NCBI GenBank assembly: GCA_019677205.1
Contig: JAAMXY010001816.1
Coordinates: forward strand, 1-27,884
DNA length: 27,884 bases
Direction: 5' to 3'
Source: Pinguiococcus pyrenoidosus
Lineage: Eukaryota > Sar > Pinguiophyceae > Pinguiochrysidales > Pinguiochrysidaceae
In this document: positions 27,862-27,884 of the stretch, piece by piece
Position numbering within the stretch: the stretch's first letter is position 1
Layout: every line of letters begins with the position of its first letter
Translations under genes and position numbers: made by a program
Notes under the pieces: generated by a model
The model's input: the letters and a program-made list of their open reading frames with translations, nothing else
Databases searched by the model: none
What the model was told of the DNA's origin: nothing

Positions 27862-27884
27862 GGTGAAAGGGGGTGGGGGGGGGG
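27862..27884. repeat. G-rich run at the window end
   Basis: The last bases are almost all G (GGGGGTGGGGGGGGGG). On the - strand this is a C-rich tract upstream of the channel exon, inside its intron. It may mark a sequencing or contig boundary. Confidence 0.8.

Overview
The window is a gene-dense stretch of nuclear DNA from a eukaryotic alga. Every multi-exon gene splices at GT-AG introns, mostly 45-120 nt and a few up to 202 nt; there is a nuclear-type tRNA-Gly with a T-run terminator; and one protein (20497-20961) starts with a signal peptide ending at an 'AFSP' motif. A signal peptide followed by a phenylalanine at the cleavage site is the plastid-import signature of red-derived complex plastids (cryptophytes, ochrophytes, haptophytes). 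Genes are GC-rich, with short AT-rich islands between some of them. I cannot fix the species. All exon structures were rebuilt by hand from reading frame, splice sites and family similarity.

Layout, left to right: 1-815, no gene seen; eIF3f (+, 3 exons); ATM1/ABCB7-type ABC half-transporter (-, 1 exon); RluA/RluD-type pseudouridine synthase (+, 2 exons); a 68-residue single-pass membrane protein (-, 2 exons); 3-isopropylmalate dehydrogenase (+, 7 exons); Sds3/Suds3-like Sin3-HDAC subunit (-, 2 exons); a large glycosidase-like protein carrying four EF-hands (+, 1 exon); nicotinate/nicotinamide-nucleotide adenylyltransferase with a C-terminal membrane helix (-, 5 exons); a fused prolyl 4-hydroxylase plus GT60-type GlcNAc-transferase (+, 4 exons); a ZC3H3-like CCCH protein (-, 2 or more exons); tRNA-Gly(GCC) (+); a plastid-targeted membrane protein (+, 1 exon); a 1092-residue basic coiled-coil protein (-, 5 exons); a YjjX-type ITPase/XTPase (+, 4 exons); and the 3' part of a TRP/polycystin-like cation channel (-, cut by the window end).

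The 14 protein genes alternate strand without exception, so every boundary is a shared divergent promoter region (153-744 bp) or a convergent pair of 3' ends (162-482 bp). There is no operon-like pathway cluster; the genes are mostly housekeeping (translation, rRNA/tRNA modification, leucine and NAD synthesis, nucleotide sanitation, chromatin).

The most interesting item is the fusion at 15538-17899. It joins the two enzymes that, in Dictyostelium and Toxoplasma, act in turn on the SCF ubiquitin-ligase adaptor Skp1: the O2-sensing prolyl hydroxylase PhyA and the hydroxyproline GlcNAc-transferase Gnt1. Both halves keep their diagnostic residues. Other notable items are the EF-hand cassette inside a glycosidase-like protein with one EF-hand split by an exact 67-codon insert, the membrane-tailed NAD-synthesis enzyme, several stop-free in-frame introns, and a 12-bp palindrome shared by two divergent promoters.
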